This document shows, in pieces, positions 5,690-12,660 of a stretch of DNA of 12,660 bases. The notes below the pieces were generated by a model. That model ran no database searches. It saw only the letters and a program-made list of their open reading frames with translations, and had not been told where the DNA came from. Position numbers and translations under genes: made by a program. The DNA is from an uncultured Bacteroides sp. (GTDB taxonomy: Bacteria > Bacteroidota > Bacteroidia > Bacteroidales > Bacteroidaceae). Each line of letters starts with the position of its first letter. The stretch's first letter is position 1. The stretch is from the NCBI GenBank assembly GCA_905198575.1, contig CAJKDC010000083.1, forward strand, positions 1 through 12,660, given 5' to 3'.

Positions 5690-7150
5690 TTATTCCTTTA
5701 CAGGAGTATTGGCCAAAGTTACAGTCAGGAAGTCATAGAATTTAGCAACTGTCGGTATCAGACATCTTTCTTCCGGAGTGTGAGGACACTGCAAAGTAGG
5801 TCCGAAAGAAATCATATCCAAACCCGGTACAGCAGCTCCGATGATACCGCATTCCAGACCGGCGTGAATAACTTTCACTGCAGGTTCCTTGCCAAACTGA
5901 GCTTTATAAGACTCTTTCATGGCATGCAGAATCGGAGAGTTTACATTGGGTTCCCAGCCTGAATAAGCTCCGGAACGTACTACCTGCATTCCTGCCATTG
6001 AGAAGCAGCTTTCGATGGCTGTATTGCGGTAATCTTTCATCGAGTCGCGTGAGCTGCGGGTAAGCACTTTTACAGCTGCTTTGCCATTTGCGATGTCTAC
6101 AATTGCCAGGTTGGAAGAAGTTTCTACTGTATCAGGGATAGTAGGTATGAAACGTTCTACACCGTTCGGGCACGCATAGATAGCGTCTACCAGATTGTCG
6201 CGGATTTCTTCCGGCACCATCATCTTAGGCAAATCTACACGTTCTGCCTTGAAGCTCAAACCGTCTTCGATGGTAGCAAATTCTTCTTTCCAGGTCTGCT
6301 CGCATTCCTGAACAAATTCCAGGACATCGTCTACTTCGGAAGCCGGAACTGTAATTACGACTTCACATTCGCGCGGAATGGCATTGCGCATGTTTCCACC
6401 TTCCCAAGATACCAGGCAGGCTTCGTCGTAAGCAATCACCTGATTCATGAAACGTGCCATCAGCTTGTTGGCATTGGCATGTCCCCAGCCAATCTGGATA
6501 CCCGAGTGTCCGCCGCGCAATCCTTTCAGGGTTACTTTCAGGGCAACATCTTCGGGGTCTGTTTCTTCTTCCTTGTATTCCAGTGTAGCTGTAAGGTCTT
6601 CGCCACCGGCACAACCGATGTAAAGTTCGCCTTCGTCTTCCGAGTCAAGATTCAAAAGAATGTCTCCTTCAATAGTTCCCGGTTTCAGACCGAATGCACC
6701 GTACATTCCGGTTTCTTCGTCCGAAGTAATCAAGGCTACCAGCGGACCGTGTACCAAGGTCTTGTCTTCCATAACGGCCATGATGGCTGCCACACCCATA
6801 CCGTTGTCCGAGCCCAGTGTGGTGCCTTTTGCCTTCACCCATTCACCGTCGATGTACGGCTGGATAGGGTCGTTCACGAAATCGTGTTCTGTCTCTTTAT
6901 TTTTCTGGGGAACCATATCCATGTGCGCCTGCAGAATAACGGTCTTACGGTTTTCCATGCCTGCAGTAGCCGGTTTGCGATAGATTATATTGCCGGCCTC
7001 ATCCTGAAAAGTTTCCACACCTGCAGATTTTCCGAATTCTAACAGGAAAGCCTGAATTTTTTCCAAGTGTCCGGAAGGACGAGGAACCTGAGTCAATGCA
7101 TAAAAATGCTTCCACACATTCTGTGGGGCCAAAGATAAAATTTCACTCAT
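5690..7150 (-). CDS. pepD: aminoacyl-histidine dipeptidase (Xaa-His, M20 family)
   Basis: This is a cytosolic dimeric zinc dipeptidase that cleaves dipeptides such as Xaa-His, serving peptide and amino acid recycling. The 486-residue length is almost the same as E. coli PepD (485). The metal and catalytic motifs are present in order: LQAHMDMV with His76 and the general-base-supporting Asp78; TTLGSDNGMGVA with bridging Asp115; TSDEETGMYGA with catalytic Glu145 and metal-binding Glu146; LLNLDSEDEGELYIGCAGG with Asp169; and CPHTPEER with His457 near the end. A lid/dimerisation region with LRGGHSGIQIGWGHANA lies in the middle. The start is ATG 7150, 8 bases after the stop of the upstream membrane protein gene, so the two are very likely one transcript. 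A strong terminator follows. No truncation or missing residue was seen. Confidence 0.96.
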   Translation of the reverse strand: MSEILSLAPQNVWKHFYALTQVPRPSGHLEKIQAFLLEFGKSAGVETFQDEAGNIIYRKPATAGMENRKTVILQAHMDMVPQKNKETEHDFVNDPIQPYIDGEWVKAKGTTLGSDNGMGVAAIMAVMEDKTLVHGPLVALITSDEETGMYGAFGLKPGTIEGDILLNLDSEDEGELYIGCAGGEDLTATLEYKEEETDPEDVALKVTLKGLRGGHSGIQIGWGHANANKLMARFMNQVIAYDEACLVSWEGGNMRNAIPRECEVVITVPASEVDDVLEFVQECEQTWKEEFATIEDGLSFKAERVDLPKMMVPEEIRDNLVDAIYACPNGVERFIPTIPDTVETSSNLAIVDIANGKAAVKVLTRSSRDSMKDYRNTAIESCFSMAGMQVVRSGAYSGWEPNVNSPILHAMKESYKAQFGKEPAVKVIHAGLECGIIGAAVPGLDMISFGPTLQCPHTPEERCLIPTVAKFYDFLTVTLANTPVKE

Positions 7151-7158
7151 AATCGTTT

Positions 7159-8160
7159 TTATTTTTTGTTAGTAAGAGGCAATGCCACTAATCCATATAC
7201 TCCCAACAAAATTAATAGAAAACTTTGAATTCCATGCACTAACAGCGCAAATATTCCTGCCTCTTCCTTACTTATGCCGTACATCATCATCATGGTGATG
7301 ATGGCAAAATGCCACGGACCGGCTCCGTTGGGAGTGGGAACAATCACCGCAATGGTGCCCGCTACAAACAGAACGAGTCCGGCACTCCATCCCAGCGAGG
7401 CCGTAAAGTGGAAGCAATAGAAGCAAAGATAAAAGTGAAAAAAGTAGCATACCCAGATGGCCAGTGTATAAAAAATGAACCAGCCTTTATGCTTGACACG
7501 GCGCAGCGATGAAATGCCCAGCCAGATATTGTTCAGCGTATCTTTTATCTTTGTAAAAAACGAAAGATGGCGCAGCAAATAAACCAACAGAATAATCGCT
7601 GCCGCAATGCAAAGCAGGGTTATATAGAAATTGGTAGACGAAAACAGTCCGGTGAGCGAAGCTACATTGGTACCTGTCCGCTCGAAGAAAGAAGTGAATA
7701 TGCCCAGCTGCATCAGGAGGGTAACTCCTGTAAGTAGCCCCACACACAGCATATCAATCAGCCGCTCGGCCACTACGGTACCCAGTGACTTGGAAAACGA
7801 AACGCCATCGTATTTGGCCAGAATGCCGCAGCGTGAAACTTCTCCCAGACGGGGAAGCAGCAAATTGGCCGCATAGGATACGAAGATGGCATAAACGCTG
7901 TTGGAGCGCTTGGGGTTTTCGCCCAAAGGTTCCAGCGAAAGATTCCACCGCCAGCCCCTGAATACATGTCCCAATACGCCAAAGAGAAGTGATACCAGCA
8001 TCCAGGTATAATTAAAGCCCGACTCAAAGACCTGAAGGGCAGCCGAAAAGTCAAAACCATGATACGTCCATAACAAAATGACAGTACCTAAAATAATCGG
8101 CAACAAAAACTGAGCACAGTTTTTTACTATTTTTTTTCTTTCAGTTCGTTCCAAAACCAC
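7159..8160 (-). CDS. YbhN/LPG-synthase-TM family membrane protein (flippase-like)
   Basis: This is a 333-residue polytopic inner-membrane protein with about eight hydrophobic segments (roughly residues 15-32, 52-66, 86-103, 125-152, 176-197, 227-250, 258-276 and 301-328). Family-typical motifs of the lysylphosphatidylglycerol synthase TM region (PF03706) are NLLLPRLGEVSRCGILAKY (about 99-117), GTVVAERLID (127-136) and PTPNGAGPWHFA (275-286). The C-terminal aminoacyl-transfer domain of true MprF is absent, so it should be a stand-alone lipid-handling or flippase-like membrane protein whose substrate is unknown. No ATG is available; GTG at 8160 is used, with TTG 8154 an alternative, and a stop lies five codons upstream. 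A divergent promoter lies 38-45 bases upstream. It is followed by pepD after 8 bases. Confidence 0.87.
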   Translation of the reverse strand: MVLERTERKKIVKNCAQFLLPIILGTVILLWTYHGFDFSAALQVFESGFNYTWMLVSLLFGVLGHVFRGWRWNLSLEPLGENPKRSNSVYAIFVSYAANLLLPRLGEVSRCGILAKYDGVSFSKSLGTVVAERLIDMLCVGLLTGVTLLMQLGIFTSFFERTGTNVASLTGLFSSTNFYITLLCIAAAIILLVYLLRHLSFFTKIKDTLNNIWLGISSLRRVKHKGWFIFYTLAIWVCYFFHFYLCFYCFHFTASLGWSAGLVLFVAGTIAVIVPTPNGAGPWHFAIITMMMMYGISKEEAGIFALLVHGIQSFLLILLGVYGLVALPLTNKK

Positions 8161-8182
8161 TAAATTTATAAATTATAATGCT

Positions 8183-8190
8183 TACCTTTG
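8183..8190 (+). promoter_or_regulatory. candidate -7 element for rsmA-mgtE
   Basis: TACCTTTG is a full match to TAnnTTTG on the plus strand, 62 bases upstream of the preferred rsmA start. It places a start site near 8194-8197. No TTTG is visible at the -33 position. It overlaps the left arm of the inverted repeat at 8186-8202. Confidence 0.6.
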
Positions 8191-8202
8191 CACGTTGCAA
8201 AG
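8186..8202. promoter_or_regulatory. 17-bp inverted repeat shared by both divergent promoters
   Basis: CTTTGCA (8186-8192), a 3-base centre CGT, and TGCAAAG (8196-8202) form a perfect dyad. Each arm contains the TTTG of one -7 element, so the two promoters face each other with start sites predicted near the dyad centre. It could be simple promoter symmetry or an operator. Confidence 0.6.
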
Positions 8203-8205
8203 ATA
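8198..8205 (-). promoter_or_regulatory. candidate -7 element for YbhN-family gene and pepD
   Basis: On the minus strand this reads TATCTTTG, matching TAnnTTTG, 37 bases upstream of the GTG start at 8160. ATTG on the minus strand at 8225-8228 matches three of four bases of the -33 TTTG box at a 19-base spacing, so this is the better-formed of the two facing promoters. Confidence 0.62.
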
Positions 8206-8252
8206 TGCAGCTTAAAAGAAAAAACAATTCAAATCGTTATAATAATTTAAGG

Positions 8253-9050
8253 ATGAAACTTGTAAAGCCGAAAAAATTTCTGGGACAGCACTTTCTTAAA
8301 GATTTGCAGGTAGCCCAAGACATCGCAGACACGGTTGACGCATGCCCCAGTCTGCCTATATTGGAAGTGGGTCCCGGAATGGGAGTCCTCACCCAGTTTC
8401 TTCTAAAAAAGGAAAGACCGGTTAAGGTTGTCGAACTGGATTTCGAATCTGTCGCTTTTCTGCGGGAGAACTTTTCCATCATGGGCGAAAATATTATCGA
8501 ACAGGATTTCCTGAAAATGAATTTATCCCAGCTGTTCGGCGGACAACCTTTTGTTCTTACCGGAAACTATCCCTACAACATTTCGAGCCAGATTTTTTTC
8601 AAGATGCTCGACTATAAGGACCTTATCCCCTGCTGTACGGGAATGATTCAGAAGGAAGTGGCCGAGCGTATTGCCGCCGGTCCGGGAAGCAAGACATACG
8701 GTATCCTGAGTGTGCTGATACAAGCTTGGTATCATGTGGAGTATCTTTTCACGGTGCACGAGCATGTGTTCAACCCGCCGCCTAAGGTGAAAAGTGCCGT
8801 CATCCGGATGACACGCAACGAAACCTCGGAGCTGGGATGCGACGAGAAGCTCTTCAAACAGATTGTAAAGACGACTTTCAACCAGCGACGGAAAACGCTG
8901 CGTAACTCCATATCGCCGATATTGGGCAAAGACAACCCGCTGAGCAGTGACCCGATATTCAACAAACGGCCGGAACAGCTTTCCGTGCAGGAGTTTATCG
9001 ACCTGACCAACCGGGTACAGCAGGCCTTGAGCCAGGAACAAGGTGTTTAA
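8253..9050 (+). CDS. rsmA: 16S rRNA (adenine1518-N6/adenine1519-N6)-dimethyltransferase
   Basis: RsmA (KsgA) uses S-adenosylmethionine to dimethylate two adjacent adenines near the 3' end of 16S rRNA during late 30S assembly. From ATG 8253 the protein has 265 residues, the usual family size, and begins MKLVKPKKFLGQHFLKD. Motifs: GQHFL (11-15), SAM-binding ILEVGPGMG (36-44), acidic ELD (61-63), QDFLKM (84-89), catalytic GNYPYNIS (104-111), VFNPPPKVKSAV (172-183) and FNQRRKTLRNS (209-219). An upstream in-frame ATG at 8178 would add 25 residues but lies before the likely promoter element, so 8253 is preferred. It reads away from the YbhN-family gene and is followed by mgtE after 51 bases with no terminator, suggesting co-transcription. 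Confidence 0.96.
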   Translation: MKLVKPKKFLGQHFLKDLQVAQDIADTVDACPSLPILEVGPGMGVLTQFLLKKERPVKVVELDFESVAFLRENFSIMGENIIEQDFLKMNLSQLFGGQPFVLTGNYPYNISSQIFFKMLDYKDLIPCCTGMIQKEVAERIAAGPGSKTYGILSVLIQAWYHVEYLFTVHEHVFNPPPKVKSAVIRMTRNETSELGCDEKLFKQIVKTTFNQRRKTLRNSISPILGKDNPLSSDPIFNKRPEQLSVQEFIDLTNRVQQALSQEQGV

Positions 9051-9064
9051 AATGGTGTTTAAAA
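9042..9064 (+). repeat. short tandem duplication at the rsmA 3' end
   Basis: GGTGTTTAAAA occurs at 9042-9052 and again at 9054-9064, a 12-base period. The first copy contains the last codons and stop of rsmA. It looks like slippage or a small duplication and extends the gap to mgtE without changing either protein. Confidence 0.55.
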
Positions 9065-9101
9065 AAGATTTTTAGCATTAACACGTTAAAAGCTGAGGAA
9101 G

Positions 9102-10442
9102 ATGAATAACGATGAAATTAAAAACGTTATAGAGCTGATTGAGAAAAAAGACTCCGAACAGCTGAAGGGTATTTTGAATGAACTCCACCCGGCCGACATC
9201 GCAGAACTTTGTGATGAACTGGATGCCGAAGACGCGCGTTCCATTTACCTGCTCCTCGACAACGAAAAGGCTGCCGATGTGCTGATTGAAATGGACGAGG
9301 ATGCCCGTAAGAAATTCTTGGACATCCTGCCGTCGGAAACCATCGCAAAACGCTTTGTAGATTACATGGATACGGATGATGCGGTAGACATTATCCGCGA
9401 AATGGACGAAGACAAGCAGGAAGAGGTGCTTTCGCACATCGAAGATATTGAACAGGCAGGCGACATCGTAGACTTGCTGAAATATGACGAAGATACGGCC
9501 GGTGGTCTCATGGGTACCGAAATGGTTATCGTAAACGAGAACTGGAGTATGCCGGAGTGTCTGCGCGAGATGCGTATGCAGGCCGAAGATATGGACGAGA
9601 TTTATTATGTCTACGTGGTGGACGATGACGAACGTCTGCGCGGGGTTTTTCCGCTGAAGCGAATGATTACCAGTCCGTCTGTATCGAAGGTTAAACATGT
9701 AATGAAAAAAGACCCTATCTCTGTGCATGTGGATACGCCTGTAGAAGAGGTGGTGCAGACCATCGAAAAGTATGACTTGGTGGCCGTGCCTGTGGTGGAC
9801 AGTATCGGACGACTGGTGGGACGGATTACGGTAGACGACGTGATGGATGAGGTTCGTGAACAGGCCGAACGAGACTATCAGCTGGCTTCGGGTTTGTCGC
9901 AGGACGTAGAAACAGACGATAACGTATGGCGACAGACAACGGCACGTCTGCCCTGGCTGCTCATCGGTATGATTGGCGGTATCGGCAACTCCATGATTCT
10001 GGGTAACTTTGACAACCTTTTTGCCCGTTTCCCGGAAATGGCCTTGTATATTCCGCTTATCGGTGGTACGGGAGGAAACGTAGGAACCCAGTCTTCGGCA
10101 CTTGTCGTACAGGGACTTGCCAACAGCTCACTGGATGCGGGCAATACCTGGAAACAGCTTATAAAGGAATCGGTAGTGGCTCTTATCAATGCTACGATTA
10201 TATCCATGCTGGTATATATCTATAACTTTATCCGTTTCGGACCGGCTGCTACCGTCAGCTACTCGGTGTCACTCAGTCTTTTTGCGGTAGTGATGTTTGC
10301 TTCGTTGTTCGGAACGCTGGTACCGATGACGCTGGAAAAGTGTAAAATAGACCCGGCAATTGCGACGGGTCCCTTTATCTCCATTACGAACGACATCATC
10401 GGCATGATGATGTATATGGGAATAACGGTTCTGCTCTCCTGA
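9102..10442 (+). CDS. mgtE: MgtE-family magnesium transporter
   Basis: This is a 446-residue inner-membrane Mg2+ channel/transporter that acts as a dimer and is gated by cytosolic Mg2+. The order of domains is complete. An acidic N domain of MgtE-type helical repeats (about 5-125) includes LHPADIAELCDEL and YDEDTAGGLMGTE (128-140). Two CBS domains follow (about 140-195 and 200-255, the second with VVDSIGRLVGRITVDDVMD). After a linker there are five membrane helices (about 283-446). Pore signatures are GGTGGNVGTQSSALVVQGLA (321-340) and ATGPFISITNDIIG (421-434), whose Asp431 corresponds to the selectivity Asp in the last helix. The start is ATG 9102, preceded by GAGGAAG (9095-9101), an unusually SD-like site for this lineage. 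It probably shares rsmA's promoter and is closed by the terminator at 10466-10509. Confidence 0.95.
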   Translation: MNNDEIKNVIELIEKKDSEQLKGILNELHPADIAELCDELDAEDARSIYLLLDNEKAADVLIEMDEDARKKFLDILPSETIAKRFVDYMDTDDAVDIIREMDEDKQEEVLSHIEDIEQAGDIVDLLKYDEDTAGGLMGTEMVIVNENWSMPECLREMRMQAEDMDEIYYVYVVDDDERLRGVFPLKRMITSPSVSKVKHVMKKDPISVHVDTPVEEVVQTIEKYDLVAVPVVDSIGRLVGRITVDDVMDEVREQAERDYQLASGLSQDVETDDNVWRQTTARLPWLLIGMIGGIGNSMILGNFDNLFARFPEMALYIPLIGGTGGNVGTQSSALVVQGLANSSLDAGNTWKQLIKESVVALINATIISMLVYIYNFIRFGPAATVSYSVSLSLFAVVMFASLFGTLVPMTLEKCKIDPAIATGPFISITNDIIGMMMYMGITVLLS

Positions 10443-10465
10443 TTTCTTTTTTAGAATCCGTATAT

Positions 10466-10509
10466 GCGCCTGCAGGTTGTTTGGACAATCGGCAGGCGCT
10501 TCTTTTTTT
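10466..10509 (+). terminator. intrinsic terminator of rsmA-mgtE
   Basis: GCGCCTGC (10466-10473) pairs with GCAGGCGC (10492-10499). After one A-G mismatch, a further six pairs (GGTTGT with ACAATC, one G-U) close on a 4-base loop. The tail is TTC and then seven T. It lies 23 bases past the mgtE stop. Confidence 0.92.
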
Positions 10510-10675
10510 CTGCCCGTGATGATAAAATTGTAACTTCTGATTCAACATTTCGGGCCTGAAAACAGCAAAAAGTCAACTTCCACAAAAAATAAATCTCAAA
10601 TAAATATGAAAATAGAAGTTTTTTTTCTTAATTTGTGATAATTATAGTAAGTGTTTACTCTTAAATATCAATACG

Positions 10676-12469
10676 ATGGACTCAAATGAAACAAACCGCA
10701 CATTAACTGAAGCCGGTCAGGATAGTACTCCTCAAACTTCAGTACCTGCCGCAGAACAGCCGGCAGCTCCCGCCTTTACTCCCAAGCAAAGTCAGGAAGA
10801 AGTTATTGCACGTCTGGAAGAAATCAACGAAGATGCATGCAATGCTGAAAAACAGGAAATAGACTTTTTAAAACAGAATTTTTATAAACTCCATAAAGCA
10901 GAACAGGAAGCAGCTTTAAAAGCTCACATAGAAAACGGTGGTACACCTGAAAACTTTGTCATGCCAACCAATGAACTGGAAGGTAAATTCAAACTTGTGA
11001 TGAGTGCCATCAAAGAAAAAAGAAGTGCTCAGGCTGCAGAAGCTGAAAAAGAAAAAGAAGAAAACTTGCAGCAGAAAATGCAGGTTCTGGAACAGATGAA
11101 GAAACTGGCCGAAAGTGCCGATGACGTGAACAACGTATACAACGAGTTCAAAGAACTGCAGCAGAAATGGAACGACATCAAGCAGGTTCCGGCTGCAAAA
11201 GCCAACGAGTTGTGGAAAACTTACCAGCTTTATACCGAGAAATTCTATGATATCATCAAGCTGAACAATGAATTCCGCGAATATGACTTCAAGAAGAATC
11301 TGGAGTTAAAGGAAAAACTGTGTGAAGCAGCCGAGAAACTGGCCGAAGAACCCGATGTGGTATCTGCTTTCCATCAGTTGCAGAAATTGCATCAGGAATT
11401 CAGAAACATTGGTCCGGTAGCCAAAGATTTACGCGAAAAGGTTTGGGCACGCTTCAAGGCGGCTTCTACTGTGGTAAACCGTCGCCATCAGCAGCACTTC
11501 GAAGCGATAAAGGAAAAAGAACAGCATAATCTGGACCAGAAAACGGTAATCTGCGAAATCGTAGAAGCGATGGACTACGAAAACTTCAAGACTTTTACCG
11601 ACTGGGAAGACAAGACACAGGAAATTCTGGCGCTTCAGGCAAAATGGAAAACCATCGGCTATGCTCCGCAGAAAATGAATGTGAAAATTTTCGAGCGTTT
11701 CCGTGCTGCATGCGATGAGTTCTTCAAACGCAAAGCCATGTTCTACAAGACGATTAAGGAGAACATGAGCAGCAACCTGGAGAAGAAACGGGCTCTGTGC
11801 GAAAAGGCCGAAGCGCTGAAAGACAGTACCGACTGGAAAGAAACAGCCGAAATCCTGACTCAGCTGCAAAAGGAATGGAAAACAATTGGTCCGGTAGCCA
11901 AAAAGCATTCGGATGCTGTATGGAAACGGTTTATCGGTGCCTGTGACTATTTCTTCGACCAAAAGAATAAGGCTACTTCGTCACAACGTTCTGTAGAACA
12001 GGATAATCTGGCAAAGAAACAGGATATCATCAAGCAGTTGGAAGCTATTTACAACGCCGAAGAAACAGAAGCCAATGTTACTGCTACGGTAAAAGCTTTG
12101 GTGAAAGAGTGGAACAATACCGGACATGTTCCTTTCAAAGACAAAGACCGTCTTTACAAGAGTTTCCACAGCATTGTCGATAAGATTTTTGACAAGCTGA
12201 ACTTATCAGCTTCGGAAAGAAAGCCGAACAGCTTCAAGTCTTCTATCAGCAATAACAATAATCCGATGAGAGAACGTGAAAAGCTGATGCGTACATACGA
12301 AAACCTGAAGAACGAAATTCAGACTTACGAAAACAACTTAGGATTCTTAAACTCATCGTCTAAAAAGGGAAACAGTCTAGTTAATGAAATAACCCGCAAA
12401 ATAGAACGTCTGAGAGGAGAATTAGAGTTGATTTTGAAGAAAATTGATGTAATAGACAAATCTCTATAA
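10676..12469 (+). CDS. DUF349-repeat coiled-coil protein
   Basis: This is a 597-residue, highly charged, mostly helical protein without signal peptide or membrane segment, so cytosolic. After a disordered, Pro/Ala/Gln-rich start (1-40) there is a helical region (41-135). Then come five repeats of the DUF349 kind (PF03993), with cores at about residues 164-191, 241-276, 323-358, 400-430 and 478-507. Each has the pattern [KE]-[WF]-x-x-[IT]-G-x-[VA]-P/A, followed by LW-x-x-[FY] and a helix ending F(F/Y). A Ser/Asn-rich linker (about 511-530) leads to a C-terminal coiled coil (533-595). The molecular function is not established for this family. It stands alone: the mgtE terminator lies upstream and its own follows. 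The 166 bases before it are AT-rich; TTTG at 10632 with TACTCTTA at 10656 is only a poor promoter candidate. Confidence 0.88.
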   Translation: MDSNETNRTLTEAGQDSTPQTSVPAAEQPAAPAFTPKQSQEEVIARLEEINEDACNAEKQEIDFLKQNFYKLHKAEQEAALKAHIENGGTPENFVMPTNELEGKFKLVMSAIKEKRSAQAAEAEKEKEENLQQKMQVLEQMKKLAESADDVNNVYNEFKELQQKWNDIKQVPAAKANELWKTYQLYTEKFYDIIKLNNEFREYDFKKNLELKEKLCEAAEKLAEEPDVVSAFHQLQKLHQEFRNIGPVAKDLREKVWARFKAASTVVNRRHQQHFEAIKEKEQHNLDQKTVICEIVEAMDYENFKTFTDWEDKTQEILALQAKWKTIGYAPQKMNVKIFERFRAACDEFFKRKAMFYKTIKENMSSNLEKKRALCEKAEALKDSTDWKETAEILTQLQKEWKTIGPVAKKHSDAVWKRFIGACDYFFDQKNKATSSQRSVEQDNLAKKQDIIKQLEAIYNAEETEANVTATVKALVKEWNNTGHVPFKDKDRLYKSFHSIVDKIFDKLNLSASERKPNSFKSSISNNNNPMREREKLMRTYENLKNEIQTYENNLGFLNSSSKKGNSLVNEITRKIERLRGELELILKKIDVIDKSL

Positions 12470-12490
12470 AGATTTACACCTATACAAGCT

Positions 12491-12535
12491 AAGAATGCCA
12501 GTCTTTACCTCATGCGGATATAGACTGGCATTCTT
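12491..12535. terminator. terminator after the DUF349 gene
   Basis: AAGAATGCCAGTCT (12491-12504) and AGACTGGCATTCTT (12522-12535) form a perfect 14-bp stem with a 17-base loop, 21 bases past the DUF349 stop. The tail TGTATTTT is T-rich but interrupted. The stem's own A-rich edge could let it work on both strands. Confidence 0.75.
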
Positions 12536-12564
12536 TGTATTTTAAAAGCTTAAAATTTAAACAT

Positions 12565-12599
12565 AAAAAAAATGCCTAAGAAAAAAACTTCTTAGACAT
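12565..12599 (-). terminator. terminator of the tRNA transcript
   Basis: On the minus strand ATGTCTAAGAA and TTCTTAGGCAT form an 11-bp stem (one G-T pair) with a 6-base loop, followed by a run of T (eight A on the plus strand, 12565-12572). It begins 11 bases past the tRNA 3' end. Confidence 0.88.
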
Positions 12600-12609
12600 C
12601 TCTGTTTAG

Positions 12610-12660
12610 TAGCGGGACCCGGGATTGAACCGGGGACCTCATGATTATGAATCATGCGCT
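12610..12660 (-). tRNA. elongator tRNA-Met (CAT), 3' part
   Basis: Read on the minus strand, the anticodon arm CATGA-TTCATAA-TCATG has anticodon CAT (plus 12647-12649). A 5-base variable loop AGGTC follows, then T arm CCCGG-TTCAATC-CCGGG, acceptor strand TCCCGCT and discriminator A at 12610. CCA is not encoded. The D arm and 5' acceptor strand lie beyond the window edge. The anticodon stem lacks the three G-C pairs of an initiator, so it is elongator Met. A lysidine-modified tRNA-Ile with the same anticodon cannot be excluded without the 5' half. Confidence 0.9.

Noticed and set aside
6479..7042. 187-residue plus-strand open frame
   Set aside because: It is entirely antisense to pepD, whose motifs are all intact.
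8178..8252. Longer rsmA start at 8178
   Set aside because: It begins before the likely promoter element and adds residues not seen at the N terminus of the family; 8253 gives the standard length and the MKLVKPKKFLGQHFL start.
8523..9041. 172-residue minus-strand open frame
   Set aside because: It is antisense to rsmA with no recognisable family.
9078..9728. 216-residue minus-strand open frame
   Set aside because: It is antisense to mgtE; the His/Phe-rich composition is the complement of the acidic N domain.
10632..10663. Promoter of the DUF349 gene (TTTG, 20 bases, TACTCTTA)
   Set aside because: The -7 part has two mismatches and would leave a leader of only a few bases, so it is not listed as a feature.

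Overview
The window looks like chromosome of a gut Bacteroidales bacterium (Bacteroides, Phocaeicola or a close relative). This rests on family content and promoter style, not on a database match. Lineage-typical families are an NVEALA peptide, a BF3164-type beta-propeller lipoprotein, a thioredoxin/DUF1573 lipoprotein, a DUF3244-like secreted protein and a TPR-TM-HTH regulator. Several upstream regions carry the Bacteroidales -7 consensus TAnnTTTG, and most starts lack a strong Shine-Dalgarno.

Region 1 (about 1-5335, all minus strand, visibly AT-rich) is accessory and almost entirely envelope-directed. In transcription order it holds: a TPR protein with one central membrane helix and a C-terminal HTH-like domain (5333-3507); a small DUF3244-like secreted protein (3326-2952); a lipoprotein joining a thioredoxin fold with CxxC to a DUF1573 domain (2790-1930); a BF3164/TolB-like propeller lipoprotein (1835-780); a 100-residue exported protein whose tail resembles a TonB-receptor plug (775-473); and an NVEALA precursor peptide (275-58). 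The NVEALA gene has lost one base near its start and is read here as a frameshifted pseudogene. The arrangement suggests a regulator plus a secreted-peptide/surface-lipoprotein cassette of unknown function.

Region 2 (5334-5689) has no credible gene. It holds the likely promoter of the TPR regulator, two palindromes sharing the core CATTGCAATG, and the terminator of pepD.

Region 3 (5690-12469) is conserved housekeeping sequence. On the minus strand, a YbhN/LPG-synthase-TM family membrane protein and the dipeptidase gene pepD form a two-gene unit 8 bp apart. Divergent from them are rsmA (16S rRNA dimethyltransferase) and mgtE (Mg2+ transporter) on the plus strand, ended by a strong terminator. 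The divergent intergenic region holds two face-to-face TAnnTTTG elements sharing one 17-bp inverted repeat. A monocistronic gene for a protein with five DUF349-type repeats follows.

Region 4 (12470-12660) holds two convergent hairpin terminators and the 3' part of an elongator tRNA-Met(CAT) on the minus strand, cut by the window edge.

The most interesting items are the hidden frameshifted NVEALA gene and its cassette, the plug-like orphan protein, the paired palindromes at 5516-5575, and the symmetrical divergent promoter at 8183-8205.
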